This document shows, in pieces, positions 41,640-49,894 of a stretch of DNA of 56,908 nt (position 1 is its first letter; every line of letters begins with the position of its first letter). Below the pieces are notes generated by a model. That model was not told the DNA's origin. It worked only from the letters and a program-made list of their open reading frames with translations, and did no database searches. A program made the translations under genes and the position numbers. This DNA is from Bryobacterales bacterium (lineage in GTDB: Bacteria; Acidobacteriota; Terriglobia; Bryobacterales; Bryobacteraceae), in the NCBI GenBank assembly GCA_947467395.1, contig CANIIC010000004.1:1-56908 (forward strand), written 5' to 3'.

Positions 41640-41999
41640 CTAGGCCGCTTCCGACAATACTCGAATATCCACGATCGCCGAAGTCACAATCACGCCCGGA
41701 AACTGCGGATGGCGGAATTCCATGTGCATGCCCCGCCCCAGATAGTGGGCCTTGATCATCGACCCGCCCCAGTTCGATCCCGCGATCTCCACCAGCACCG
41801 GCTCCGGGCAAAACTGCGGATGCCCCTCAATCCAGGCCTCGTTATCACCTTCCATCACCAGCCTATAGCGCGTGTTTTGCGTGGAAACTTCGACCAATGC
41901 AGGACGTGCCAGGTGCCGCAAGTCGAGGCCACCCTCGATCTCGCTCTGCACAATGTTGCGATTCACTTCATCGCTCAGGTTGTGGTGCGGGTGAAACAT
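41640..41999 (-). CDS. Conserved hypothetical protein
   Basis: 119 aa, soluble, no signal peptide. Mostly beta-strand-like with [32 protein letters not shown] and [30 protein letters not shown]. It resembles a PilZ-like or small beta-barrel module by length and strand pattern, but no PilZ RxxxR motif is visible, so I assign no domain. The RBS is weak (AGGAC directly before ATG). It diverges from the MATE gene. Confidence 0.65.
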   Translation of the reverse strand: MFHPHHNLSDEVNRNIVQSEIEGGLDLRHLARPALVEVSTQNTRYRLVMEGDNEAWIEGHPQFCPEPVLVEIAGSNWGGSMIKAHYLGRGMHMEFRHPQFPGVIVTSAIVDIRVLSEAA

Positions 42000-42073
42000 G
42001 TCCTGTTGTTTCAGATGCTATCGCATTTCGAAGGTTTCAGCATTCGGTCAGATACCGTAGAGGGTGCTCACGC

Positions 42074-42079
42074 TACACT
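42074..42079 (+). promoter_or_regulatory. -10-like box upstream of the MATE gene
   Basis: TACACT, 11 nt before the AAGGA Shine-Dalgarno (42091-42095). It would give a short leader before the proposed ATT start at 42105. No strong -35 is seen. It lies in the 105-bp gap 42000-42104. Confidence 0.35.
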
Positions 42080-42104
42080 GAGAGACTCGTAAGGACCCAC
42101 CGTT

Positions 42105-43505
42105 ATTTCCACCGTTCCCCAACCTTCCTGGCGCTCTGAAATCTGGGACGCCATCCGCGGCGTGCATCACGACTACACAGCCGGCAGCCTCAACCGCGCC
42201 ATCTTCTTGCTGGCCGTGCCCATGGTCCTCGAGATGTTTATGGAGTCTCTCTTCGGCCTCGCAGACGTCTTCTGGGTCGCGCGGCTCGGTGCCGACGCCA
42301 TCGCCACAGTCGGCCTCACCGAAACCGGACTCACGCTGGTCTTCTGCATGGCCATCGGCTTGAGCGTCGGAGCCACCGCCGTCGTCGCCCGCCGTGTCGG
42401 CGAGAAGGACAACGCCGGAGCCGGCATCGCGGCGATCCAAGCTATCCTGCTGGGCCTCATCATCTCCAGCATCGTCGCCATCATCGGCTACGTTTTCGCG
42501 CCCGACCTCCTGCGCGTCCTCGGAGGCTCGGAAAGCGTCATCCGCACCGGCACCAACTACACGCGCACCATCGTCAGTGGCAGCGCGACCGTCTTCCTGC
42601 TCTTCCTGATCAACGCCGTCTTCCGCGGTGCTGGCGATCCCGCCATCGCCATGCGCGTCCTGTGGATCGCGAATCTGGTGAACATCGTCCTCAACCCGTT
42701 CCTGATCTTCGGTTGGGGGCCCTTCCCCGAGCTCGGCGTCACAGGCTCGGCCGTCGGCACCACCATCGGACGCGGCACCGGCGTGCTGCTGCAACTGTGG
42801 ATCCTGTTCCGGGGCAAAGGCCGCATCTCTATCCATCACGAACAAGTCCGCATCGACACGAAAGTGATGTTCAGCATGCTCCGCCTCTCGCTCACCGCCA
42901 TGTTTCAATACCTGGTGCAGATGGCGTCCTGGGTCGGCATCGTGCGCATCATTGCCGGATTCTCTTCCGCCGCCGTCGCCGCGAACACACTCGCTATCAA
43001 GATCGTCCTCTTCGCGATTCTCCCCAGTTGGGGCATGAGCAACGCCGCCGCCACGCTAGTCGGACAGAACCTGGGAGCCAAACGCCCCGACCGTGCCGAA
43101 CAGGCCGTCTGGCGCACTGGCCTCTTCAATACGATCTTCCTGGGAGCCATCGGCGTCTTCTTCATCGCCTTCGCCGAACCGTTGATCCACCTGTTCACCG
43201 ACGATCCTGAAGTGGTCCCCATTGCCGTCAGCGGCCTGCGCATGCTGAGCTACGGCAACATCTCGTATGCCTACGGCATGGTGCTCTCCGCGGCCTTCAA
43301 CGGCGCGGGCGATACCTTCACTCCAACGATCCTGAACCTGATCTGCTTCTGGCTGTGCCAGATTCCGCTCGGTTACTACCTGGCCATCCCCATGGGATGG
43401 GGACCCGTCGGAGCCTGGACCGCCATCATCACCGCCGACACCCTGCTCGCCCTCCTCGCCGTGATCCTGTTTCGCCGCGGTAAATGGAAAGGCGCCGTCG
43501 TCTAA
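42105..43505 (+). CDS. MATE-family multidrug/Na+ antiporter, probable ATT start
   Basis: 466-aa exporter with about 12 membrane helices: SLNRAIFLLAVPMVLEMFMESLFGLADVFWVARLG opens the first MATE half and ASWVGIVRIIAGFSS starts the second. The first standard start codon is GTG at 42162, but the reading frame upstream encodes conserved-looking IWDAIRGVHHDYTAGSLN, typical for this subgroup. The frame is closed at 42090 (TAA). The only suitable start in between is ATT at 42105, which has AAGGA 9 nt upstream. If GTG is used instead the protein is 447 aa. Confidence 0.85.
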   Translation: MSTVPQPSWRSEIWDAIRGVHHDYTAGSLNRAIFLLAVPMVLEMFMESLFGLADVFWVARLGADAIATVGLTETGLTLVFCMAIGLSVGATAVVARRVGEKDNAGAGIAAIQAILLGLIISSIVAIIGYVFAPDLLRVLGGSESVIRTGTNYTRTIVSGSATVFLLFLINAVFRGAGDPAIAMRVLWIANLVNIVLNPFLIFGWGPFPELGVTGSAVGTTIGRGTGVLLQLWILFRGKGRISIHHEQVRIDTKVMFSMLRLSLTAMFQYLVQMASWVGIVRIIAGFSSAAVAANTLAIKIVLFAILPSWGMSNAAATLVGQNLGAKRPDRAEQAVWRTGLFNTIFLGAIGVFFIAFAEPLIHLFTDDPEVVPIAVSGLRMLSYGNISYAYGMVLSAAFNGAGDTFTPTILNLICFWLCQIPLGYYLAIPMGWGPVGAWTAIITADTLLALLAVILFRRGKWKGAVV

Positions 43506-43506
43506 C

Positions 43507-43538
43507 AAAAAAGGGCAGCCCGGCGAACCGGACTGCCC
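43507..43538 (-). terminator. Intrinsic terminator of the Do-type protease gene
   Basis: The minus-strand RNA forms an 11-bp stem GGGCAGUCCGG/CCGGGCUGCCC (43538-43528 with 43523-43513, one G-U pair), a UUCG tetraloop, then six U (43512-43507). It lies 27 bp past the protease stop and directly abuts the MATE stop codon on the other strand. Confidence 0.9.
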
Positions 43539-43564
43539 ACAGTTTCACTACAGGGGAATAAGTC

Positions 43565-45061
43565 TTAGCGCGGTTGCACCGTCGCAAAGTGCCGAGCAGA
43601 AGCTCCCTTCTGCGTCCCGCGATCACTACTACTCTCTACGTACAGCAGCAGCGGTTCGTTCGCGGATTCTCGCACCATCTTCTGGAACTCAGCCGGATCG
43701 CTGATCGGCTTCCGGTTTACTTCCAGGATGATGTCGCCACTGCGCAAACCGGCCTCTTCCGCCGCGCTGCCCTGAGCCACGTTGGTGATCACCAGGCCAC
43801 CCGTCCGCCCACGCCCCGAGCGCGACGCCGGCTCGACCGAAACGCCTAACCGGGGACCATCGCCCTGGTTCTGCCCGCGCTCGTTCGACGCCACTTCCTG
43901 ACCCGGCTGCGAACCCAACACCACGTTGATGTCGCGCTCCGATCCATCACGGAACACGCGCAACTTGGCCGTCGAACCCGGACTCAGTGCCGCGATCCGC
44001 ACCCGCAGGTCAGCCGAATCCGCCACCTTCGTGCCGTTCACTTCCGTCAGGATGTCGCCCGCTTTGATCCCCGCCTTATCCGCGGGGCTGTCCGGACTCA
44101 CATCACTCACCAGCGCGCCGCGCGACCCGCTGTACTTGAACTGCTTGGCCACCGAACCATTCAGCGACTGAATCGTGACGCCCATGAAGCCGCGCGATAC
44201 CTTGCCGTGCTTCACGATCTGGTCCATCACGTTGTGCGCTGTGCGGGCCGGGATCGCGAACCCAACGCCCTGGTTACCGCCGCTGCGGCTTAGGATCGCG
44301 GTATTGATGCCGATCAACTCACCCTTCAGGTTCACCAGCGCCCCGCCCGAATTACCAGGATTAATCGCCGCGTCCGTCTGGATAAAGTCTTCATAATCTT
44401 CAATGCCCTGGTTGGTGTTGCGATGCGTCGCACCCACGATGCCCATGGTCACCGTCTGGCCGATGCCGAACGGATTCCCCAATGCCAGCACGATGTCGCC
44501 CACCTGCACGCCTTCGGAATCGCCGAAGTTCACGTACGGCAAGCCCGAGGCCTCAATCTTCACCACCGCCACATCGCTCTGCGCGTCCTTGCCGATCACC
44601 TTCGCCGTGAACTCGCGATTGTCCTGCAGGTTCACCCGCACCTGGTCGGCGCCATCCACCACGTGGTTATTGGTCAGGATGTAGCCATCCGCCGACACGA
44701 TCACGCCGGAGCCCAAGCCCTGCTTCGGCCCCTGCGGCACATCGAACGGGATCTGTCCGCCGCCTCCAAAGAAGTCACGCAGGTCAAACCCATCCGGCAA
44801 ATTCGGTTGCTGACCACGCCGGTTTTCCACCACCTTCGCATTCGTGGTCGCCATGATGCTGACCACCGCCGGTTGCACTTTCTTTACAACCTGACCAAAC
44901 CCAGCACGGAAGGAAACTTCCGGCTCGGCATTCGATTGCGCCGCCGCCGGAACCTGTTGAAACGGGAACATACCGGTCTTGGCCGTGACCCAAGCTCCGG
45001 CTACAGCGCCGATCGCCGCCAGCGCCGCCCCTGCCAATACCGACCGTTTATTAGATGTCAT
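43565..45061 (-). CDS. Do/DegP-type periplasmic serine protease with two PDZ domains
   Basis: 498 aa. N-terminal signal anchor (about 7-25), trypsin-like domain (about 50-285) with the catalytic triad H133 (NNHVV), D163 (QSDVAVV) and S238 (NPGNSGGAL), then PDZ1 (about 290-385; RGFMGVTI, SPADKAGIKAGDIL) and PDZ2 (about 400-490; LGVSVEP, GSAAEEAGLRSGDIIL). A glycine-rich loop (FFGGGG) lies before the protease core. It degrades or chaperones misfolded envelope proteins. The RBS-like GAGGAG lies 15 nt from the ATG, unusually far. A strong terminator follows. Confidence 0.95.
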   Translation of the reverse strand: MTSNKRSVLAGAALAAIGAVAGAWVTAKTGMFPFQQVPAAAQSNAEPEVSFRAGFGQVVKKVQPAVVSIMATTNAKVVENRRGQQPNLPDGFDLRDFFGGGGQIPFDVPQGPKQGLGSGVIVSADGYILTNNHVVDGADQVRVNLQDNREFTAKVIGKDAQSDVAVVKIEASGLPYVNFGDSEGVQVGDIVLALGNPFGIGQTVTMGIVGATHRNTNQGIEDYEDFIQTDAAINPGNSGGALVNLKGELIGINTAILSRSGGNQGVGFAIPARTAHNVMDQIVKHGKVSRGFMGVTIQSLNGSVAKQFKYSGSRGALVSDVSPDSPADKAGIKAGDILTEVNGTKVADSADLRVRIAALSPGSTAKLRVFRDGSERDINVVLGSQPGQEVASNERGQNQGDGPRLGVSVEPASRSGRGRTGGLVITNVAQGSAAEEAGLRSGDIILEVNRKPISDPAEFQKMVRESANEPLLLYVESSSDRGTQKGASARHFATVQPR

Positions 45062-45187
45062 AGAGTGTTGGAACTTCTCCTCACTGCAATCGACGCAGAA
45101 CTTTCAAAAACGTTTCGTGCCCCCTGTGTAGAAAATTTATCGAACCCTTTCGGCCGCGTTTACGTCTAAAGGGACAGAAGGAAAACT

Positions 45188-45424
45188 ATGACAAAGCTGC
45201 AAAACTCCGGAAACAAATTCGCGGCTTGGGGCGTAGCTGCCCTTGCCGTAGGTGTGCTGGCCGCCACTGTGCGTGCCGCGGTCCAACATGAACTAGGCAA
45301 CTTCGATGCAGTGCTGACGGCACAAATCGCCCTCGTGGCCTTGGCCTTCACACCGCCCATCCTCTCCGAACTGCGCGATCGGCAAACTCTCTCCGTCTAT
45401 CGCGCCATGCGCTCCGGCAACTAA
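45188..45424 (+). CDS. Small membrane-associated hypothetical protein
   Basis: 78 aa with one hydrophobic segment near the N-terminus (WGVAALAVGVLAATV) and a second weaker one (AQIALVALAFTPPIL). A good RBS (AAGGA, 5 nt before ATG) supports the start. I recognise no family. It is followed after 45 bp by rfaE2. The 126-bp gap to the divergent protease gene (45062-45187) is AT-richer and must hold promoters for both, but I cannot place them. Confidence 0.65.
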   Translation: MTKLQNSGNKFAAWGVAALAVGVLAATVRAAVQHELGNFDAVLTAQIALVALAFTPPILSELRDRQTLSVYRAMRSGN

Positions 45425-45441
45425 GCCGGAGGTAAACTAAG

Positions 45442-45466
45442 GGAGGCGGGACCTCCGCCCGTCTCC
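45442..45466 (+). promoter_or_regulatory. Alternative hairpins in the rfaE2 leader
   Basis: Two mutually exclusive stems overlap: GGAGG-CGGGA-CCTCC (45442-45456) and GGCGG-GACCT-CCGCC (45445-45459). They end just before the ATG at 45470, which lacks a normally spaced Shine-Dalgarno. A regulatory role is possible but unproven. Confidence 0.4.
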
Positions 45467-45469
45467 TTT

Positions 45470-45943
45470 ATGGGCACCTTCTACACTCGACCTGAACTCG
45501 TTCGTCAACGCGCCCAGTGGCGCATCGCTGGCAAGACCGTCGTTTTCACCAACGGCTGTTACGACCTTCTCCATCCGGGCCATATCCGCCTACTCGAACG
45601 CTCCCGCTCCGAAGGCGACGTCCTTATTCTCGCCCTGAACACCGATGCCAGCGTTGCGCGTCTCAAAGGACCCTCGCGTCCCCTGATGAACGAACAGGAC
45701 CGCGCCGCCATGGCCCTCGCGCTCGAAGCCGTCGATGCCGTTACCTTCTTTGACGAAGACACCCCGCGCGAACTCATCGCCGAAGTCCTGCCGGACATCC
45801 TGATCAAAGGCGCAGATTGGGCCCACTTCATCGCCGGGCGCGAAGAAGTCGAAGCCGCTGGCGGTCAAGTGATGGCGCTCTCCCTCGAACCCGGCTTCTC
45901 CACCACCAATATCGAGAAAGAACTCCTGGCCCGCCTTCCGTGA
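45470..45943 (+). CDS. rfaE2: Heptose 1-phosphate adenylyltransferase (HldE C-terminal type)
   Basis: 157-aa cytidylyltransferase-fold enzyme: TNGCYDLLHPGHIRLL carries the HxGH nucleotide-binding motif, followed by LNTDASVARLKGPSRP and ADILIKGADW-type sequence (DILIKGADW), with GFSTTNIEKE at the C-terminus. It makes ADP-heptose from D-glycero-beta-D-manno-heptose 1-phosphate, needed for LPS inner core. Here it is stand-alone (RfaE domain II only); the kinase domain must be elsewhere. The stop overlaps the mfd start (GTGA). Confidence 0.93.
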   Translation: MGTFYTRPELVRQRAQWRIAGKTVVFTNGCYDLLHPGHIRLLERSRSEGDVLILALNTDASVARLKGPSRPLMNEQDRAAMALALEAVDAVTFFDEDTPRELIAEVLPDILIKGADWAHFIAGREEVEAAGGQVMALSLEPGFSTTNIEKELLARLP

Positions 45944-48900
45944 CGCATCCCGCCGTCCGCGATCTCTTTCAGACCGTTTCCAAAGATCCTGCCTTTCAGG
46001 ACATCGTTGCGCGCCTCATCCGTGGCGAAGCCGGACCGTATTCACTCTCCGGCCTTACGCCCACCGCCAAGGCCCTCTATACCGTCCTACTCTGGCAGCT
46101 CACCGAACGACCCATCGTCCTGATCGCCGACGGCAACCAACGCGCCGAAACCTTGGCCGAACTCGCGGAGAGTTTCTTCACGCTGCTCATCGGCCGACCC
46201 GAAGCAGGTCGGCCTTCCCTGCTCCCTGGATTCGACGTGCTCCCCGGCCAACACCTATCGCCGCATTCGGAAATCAGTGAACAGCGCGCCATCGGCCTCT
46301 ATCGACTCTCAAACGGCCACTCCCCGATCACCGTCGCGCCGCTGGCCTCAGCCCTGGTCCGCACCAACGATGCCGACTTCTATCGCAGTCTCTCGTTGAC
46401 GCTCCGCAAAGGCGAAGAGCTTCCGCTCGAGATGATCGAGGCGCATCTCAAGTCGATCGGCTACGAACGACGCGACCCCGTCGAGATGGTCGGCGAATAC
46501 TCCATCCGCGGCGGCATCCTCGACGTCTTTGGGTCGGAAAGCGCCCAACCGTTGCGCGTCGAATTCTTCGGCGATGAGATCGAGTCGATCCGTAGGTTCG
46601 ACGTCGCCACTCAACGCAGCGTCCACAAAATCACCGAAGCCGAGATCCTCCCGCTGCGCGAAACCCCGCAAGGCGATGCTGACCACCTCGGCTGGGAATT
46701 CTCGGTCGCCATCGATCAGCCGCGCCCGAACTCGCTGCTCGACCTCGCCCCGCGCGCCCTCGTCCTGCTCGACGAACCCGCCGACATCGTCTCCGCCGCC
46801 GAACGACTCTGGAAGCGCCTCACCCAACTCGAAGCCGATCACGAAGAATGCGCCGGAGAGGCCGCCGCGAACTTCTTCACCTGGCCGGAATTCGCCGAGC
46901 GCGCCGCCAAGCACACCCAGCTGACCTTCGAAGAACTCCACATCGGCGCCGACTCGCCGCACATCGCCAGCCGACCGGCCCTGACCTTCGGCGGCAACAT
47001 GCAGGTCGCCGTCGCCGAAGCCAAGAACTTCGTCGAGCAAGGCTACCGGGTCGCCTTCTGCGCCCCTTCGAACGGCGAACTCGAACGTCTCGCCGACGTC
47101 CTTCGCGAATACTCCGTGCCCTTCACCCTCGGCCTCGCGCCGAACGAAGCCGCCACGCCCTATCTCTCTGAGCGTTCCTATCTCGCCGGCCCTGTCGCCA
47201 GCACCTATCTCGTTAAAGGCCACATCCGCCGCGGGACCGTCTTCCCCGAATCCAAGATCGCTTTCATCGGTAGCGAGGACCTGTTCGGCTCCTCCGACCT
47301 GATGCCGCAGGCGCCCGGCTTCAACAAAGCCGCCGCAGCAGCCTTCGCCAGTGACATCGCCGACCTCAAGCCCGGCGACTACGTCGTCCACAAGCAACAC
47401 GGTGTTGGCAAATTCGTCGCCATCCGCGAGATCGCCCAGGGTGAGCAAAAGGGCGACTTCATGGTGTTGGAATACGCCAACGAAGCCAAGCTCTACGTCC
47501 CGCTCACCCGTCTCGATCTGGTCGAGAAATACCGTGGAGCCGGCGAAGGCACGCCGCAGGTCGACAAGCTCGGCGGCAGCACCTGGACCGCCCGCAAAGC
47601 CCGTGTCAAAACCAAGATGCGCGACATGGCCGACGAGCTACTCAAGCTCTACGCCCAGCGCCGCATGACCGACGGCTTCGCCTTCTCCCCCGATTCCAAC
47701 TGGCAACGCGAGTTCGAAGACGCCTTCGACTTCACCGAAACCAAAGACCAGTTGCAGGCCGTCAAAGAGATCAAGCGCGACCTCGAATCCACGCATCCCA
47801 TGGACCGCTTGCTGTGCGGCGACGTCGGCTTCGGCAAGACTGAAGTCGCCATGCGTGCCGCCTTCAAGGCTCTGGGCGACGGCAAGCAAGTCGCCGTCCT
47901 CGCACCCACCACCGTCCTCGCCTTCCAGCACTTTGAAACCTTCAAGCGTCGCTTCGCCGCCTTCCCCGTGAAGATCGAGATGTACTCGCGCCTCACCCCC
48001 GCGAAGCATCTCAAGGAAGCGATGGAGAAACTGGAGTCCGGCCAGGTCGATATCGCCATCGGCACCCACAAGCTGCTGTCGAAGGACATCAAGTTCGCCG
48101 ACCTCGGCATCCTCATCATCGACGAAGAACAACGCTTCGGCGTCGCACACAAAGAACGCCTGAAACACATGCGCCAGAACGTACACGTGCTGACGATGAG
48201 CGCCACGCCCATCCCGCGCACGCTGCACATGTCCCTACTCGGCATCCGCGACATGAGCGTCATCGAGACGCCCCCCAAGGATCGCCTCGCCATCCACACC
48301 GTCGTCGCTCACTTCGACGGGGACCTCATCAAAACCGCCATCGAACAGGAGATGTCCCGAGGCGGCCAGGTCTACTTCATCCACAACCGCGTCGAATCGA
48401 TCTTCGCCCGCGCTGCCTGGATTCAAGAGATGGTGCCCAACGCCCGCATCGCCGTCGGCCACGGCCAGATGGGCGAAAAGGAACTGGAGCGCGTCCTGCT
48501 CGGCTTCATGCGCCACGAATTCGACGTCTTCGTCTGCACCACGATCGTCGAAAACGGCATCGATGTCCCGCTCGCCAACACCATCGTCATCGATCATGCC
48601 GAACGCCACGGCTTAAGCGAGCTCTACCAGCTGCGTGGCCGCGTCGGCCGCAGCAACCGCCGTGCCTATGCGTACCTGCTGGTCCCCGGCGACAAGGAGA
48701 TCAGCGAGATCGCCCGCAAGCGCCTCGCCGCACTCCGCGAATTCTCCGACCTCGGCGCCGGCTTCAAAATCGCCGCCCTCGACCTCGAACTCCGCGGCGC
48801 AGGCAACATCCTCAGCGGCGAACAGCACGGCCACATCGCCAGCGTCGGCTTCGACACCTACGTCCGCCTGCTCGAAGAAACCGTCCGCGAACTGCGCGGC

Positions 48901-49356
48901 GAAGAGGCCCCGCTCGAAGTCTCTTCCACACTCAACCTCGGCCTCGATATCCGCATTCCGTCGGAATACGTCACCGACGAACAGCAGCGCCTGCGCGCTT
49001 ACAAGAAAATCGCCGACGTCCACGACGACAGCCAGGCCGAAACCACCCGAGCAGAACTCAGCGACCGCTACGGTGCCATTCCGGAAGCCGTCGAAACCCT
49101 CATCCAGTTCGCCCAGCTCAAGGCCGCCGCCCAGCGCCTGGCCATCGAAGCCGTCGACCGCCGCGGCACCTGGCTGAACATCAAATTCCACCCCGGCTCC
49201 CGCATCGAGCCGGCCAAACTCATGACCCTGCTCAACACCAAGGCCGGCGCACAGTTTACGCCCGCCGGTGTTTTGCGCATTCCAATGAAAAACGCCTCCG
49301 AAAGCCCCCAAGCCGTGCTCGGGGATCTTAAGGAGGCGTTTGCCAGTCTTTCGTAA
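45940..49356 (+). CDS. mfd: Transcription-repair coupling factor
   Basis: 1138-aa DNA translocase that removes stalled RNA polymerase and recruits UvrA. It has the UvrB-like N-terminal part (YSIRGGILDVFGSESAQPLRVEFFGDEIESIR), the CarD-like RNA-polymerase interaction domain (KPGDYVVHKQHGVGKF), the RecG-like helicase with Walker A GDVGFGKTEVAMRAAF, the DEEQRFGV box, SATPIPRTLHMSLLGIRD, and GRVGRSNRRAYAYLL, and the TRCF C-terminal domain. The start is GTG at 45940, overlapping rfaE2 by GTGA; a longer frame from 45817 is only an open frame over rfaE2. Its 3' end contains a terminator for the opposite strand. Confidence 0.96.
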   Translation: MTHPAVRDLFQTVSKDPAFQDIVARLIRGEAGPYSLSGLTPTAKALYTVLLWQLTERPIVLIADGNQRAETLAELAESFFTLLIGRPEAGRPSLLPGFDVLPGQHLSPHSEISEQRAIGLYRLSNGHSPITVAPLASALVRTNDADFYRSLSLTLRKGEELPLEMIEAHLKSIGYERRDPVEMVGEYSIRGGILDVFGSESAQPLRVEFFGDEIESIRRFDVATQRSVHKITEAEILPLRETPQGDADHLGWEFSVAIDQPRPNSLLDLAPRALVLLDEPADIVSAAERLWKRLTQLEADHEECAGEAAANFFTWPEFAERAAKHTQLTFEELHIGADSPHIASRPALTFGGNMQVAVAEAKNFVEQGYRVAFCAPSNGELERLADVLREYSVPFTLGLAPNEAATPYLSERSYLAGPVASTYLVKGHIRRGTVFPESKIAFIGSEDLFGSSDLMPQAPGFNKAAAAAFASDIADLKPGDYVVHKQHGVGKFVAIREIAQGEQKGDFMVLEYANEAKLYVPLTRLDLVEKYRGAGEGTPQVDKLGGSTWTARKARVKTKMRDMADELLKLYAQRRMTDGFAFSPDSNWQREFEDAFDFTETKDQLQAVKEIKRDLESTHPMDRLLCGDVGFGKTEVAMRAAFKALGDGKQVAVLAPTTVLAFQHFETFKRRFAAFPVKIEMYSRLTPAKHLKEAMEKLESGQVDIAIGTHKLLSKDIKFADLGILIIDEEQRFGVAHKERLKHMRQNVHVLTMSATPIPRTLHMSLLGIRDMSVIETPPKDRLAIHTVVAHFDGDLIKTAIEQEMSRGGQVYFIHNRVESIFARAAWIQEMVPNARIAVGHGQMGEKELERVLLGFMRHEFDVFVCTTIVENGIDVPLANTIVIDHAERHGLSELYQLRGRVGRSNRRAYAYLLVPGDKEISEIARKRLAALREFSDLGAGFKIAALDLELRGAGNILSGEQHGHIASVGFDTYVRLLEETVRELRGEEAPLEVSSTLNLGLDIRIPSEYVTDEQQRLRAYKKIADVHDDSQAETTRAELSDRYGAIPEAVETLIQFAQLKAAAQRLAIEAVDRRGTWLNIKFHPGSRIEPAKLMTLLNTKAGAQFTPAGVLRIPMKNASESPQAVLGDLKEAFASLS
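49288..49341 (-). terminator. Intrinsic terminator for the cytochrome gene, inside the 3' end of mfd
   Basis: AAACGCCTCC (49341-49332) and GGAGGCGTTT (49299-49290) form a perfect 10-bp stem on the minus strand, with an inner CCCC/GGGG stem, and are followed by a run of five U (49292-49288). It would end transcripts of the cytochrome c gene (stop at 49360) while lying wholly in mfd coding sequence. On the plus strand only three U follow. Confidence 0.8.
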
Positions 49357-49359
49357 TTC

Positions 49360-49815
49360 TTAGAACTTCAGGCGAGCCTTCAGCGCGGTCAGTTCCTTTA
49401 CGTTCACGCCGGGGACCTTCACCAACGCATCGAAGTTCGCGATCTTCGCCGCCGTGCGAGCCGCCACGATCGCGTCCACTTCGGCCTTCTTCAAGCCAAG
49501 GTCCGTTTCCAATTCCGCCGGCGTCGCGGTGTTCATATTCACGGACTGGCCGAAATAACGCGCCAGATAATTCGTCACGATCTTGAAGTCTTCTTCGCTG
49601 CCCGACGCGCCGCGATTCTTCATCGCGTCCACAGTCTCTTCCCAGCGAGTCTTCGAGCCCTGAGAACCAATCACAATATCCGCTCCGTGGCAGGCGCCAC
49701 AGACGTTCTCGTAAACGTCGCGGCCTTCACCGTCCGGGAGTCCCTGCGCCATGGCCGAACCCGAACCAACCAGCGCAATCGCCAAGGGCGTCAACAACAG
49801 AACCGTTCGTTTCAT
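49360..49815 (-). CDS. Exported monohaem cytochrome c fused to a helix-hairpin-helix domain
   Basis: 151 aa: signal peptide (about 1-23, ending SAMAQ), cytochrome-c-like domain with one haem motif CGACH (C39, C42, H43), and a C-terminal ComEA-like HhH (about 92-151: VNMNTATPAELETDLGLKKAEVDAI, FDALVKVPGVNVKEL). The HhH usually binds DNA; the combination with c-type haem suggests an electron-transfer protein with a docking module (inference). The start is the ATG at 49815; a frame open up to 50160 overlaps another gene. It is 3 bp from convergent mfd. Confidence 0.85.
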   Translation of the reverse strand: MKRTVLLLTPLAIALVGSGSAMAQGLPDGEGRDVYENVCGACHGADIVIGSQGSKTRWEETVDAMKNRGASGSEEDFKIVTNYLARYFGQSVNMNTATPAELETDLGLKKAEVDAIVAARTAAKIANFDALVKVPGVNVKELTALKARLKF

Positions 49816-49882
49816 GTTGTCCATCATATCTAGTCTTTGGATGTCCCCGCATCTGCCCGCGTTACAGAATTCCGTGCCCTTG

Positions 49883-49888
49883 TACAAT
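49883..49888 (+). promoter_or_regulatory. -10-like box of a probable leaderless promoter
   Basis: TACAAT, 6 nt, then the ATG at 49895, with no Shine-Dalgarno. A weak GTTACA lies 16 nt upstream as a -35 candidate. Confidence 0.55.
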
Positions 49889-49894
49889 CGTTCC

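Noticed and set aside
45062-45187. Sigma-E-like GGAACTT site for the Do-type protease
   Set aside because: The GGAACTT is on the opposite strand to the protease gene and has no matching -10 at the right spacing.
45817-45939. Longer mfd start
   Set aside because: The extra residues are Arg/Pro-rich and are only the rfaE2 sequence read in another frame; GTG at 45940 fits family length and the GTGA overlap.
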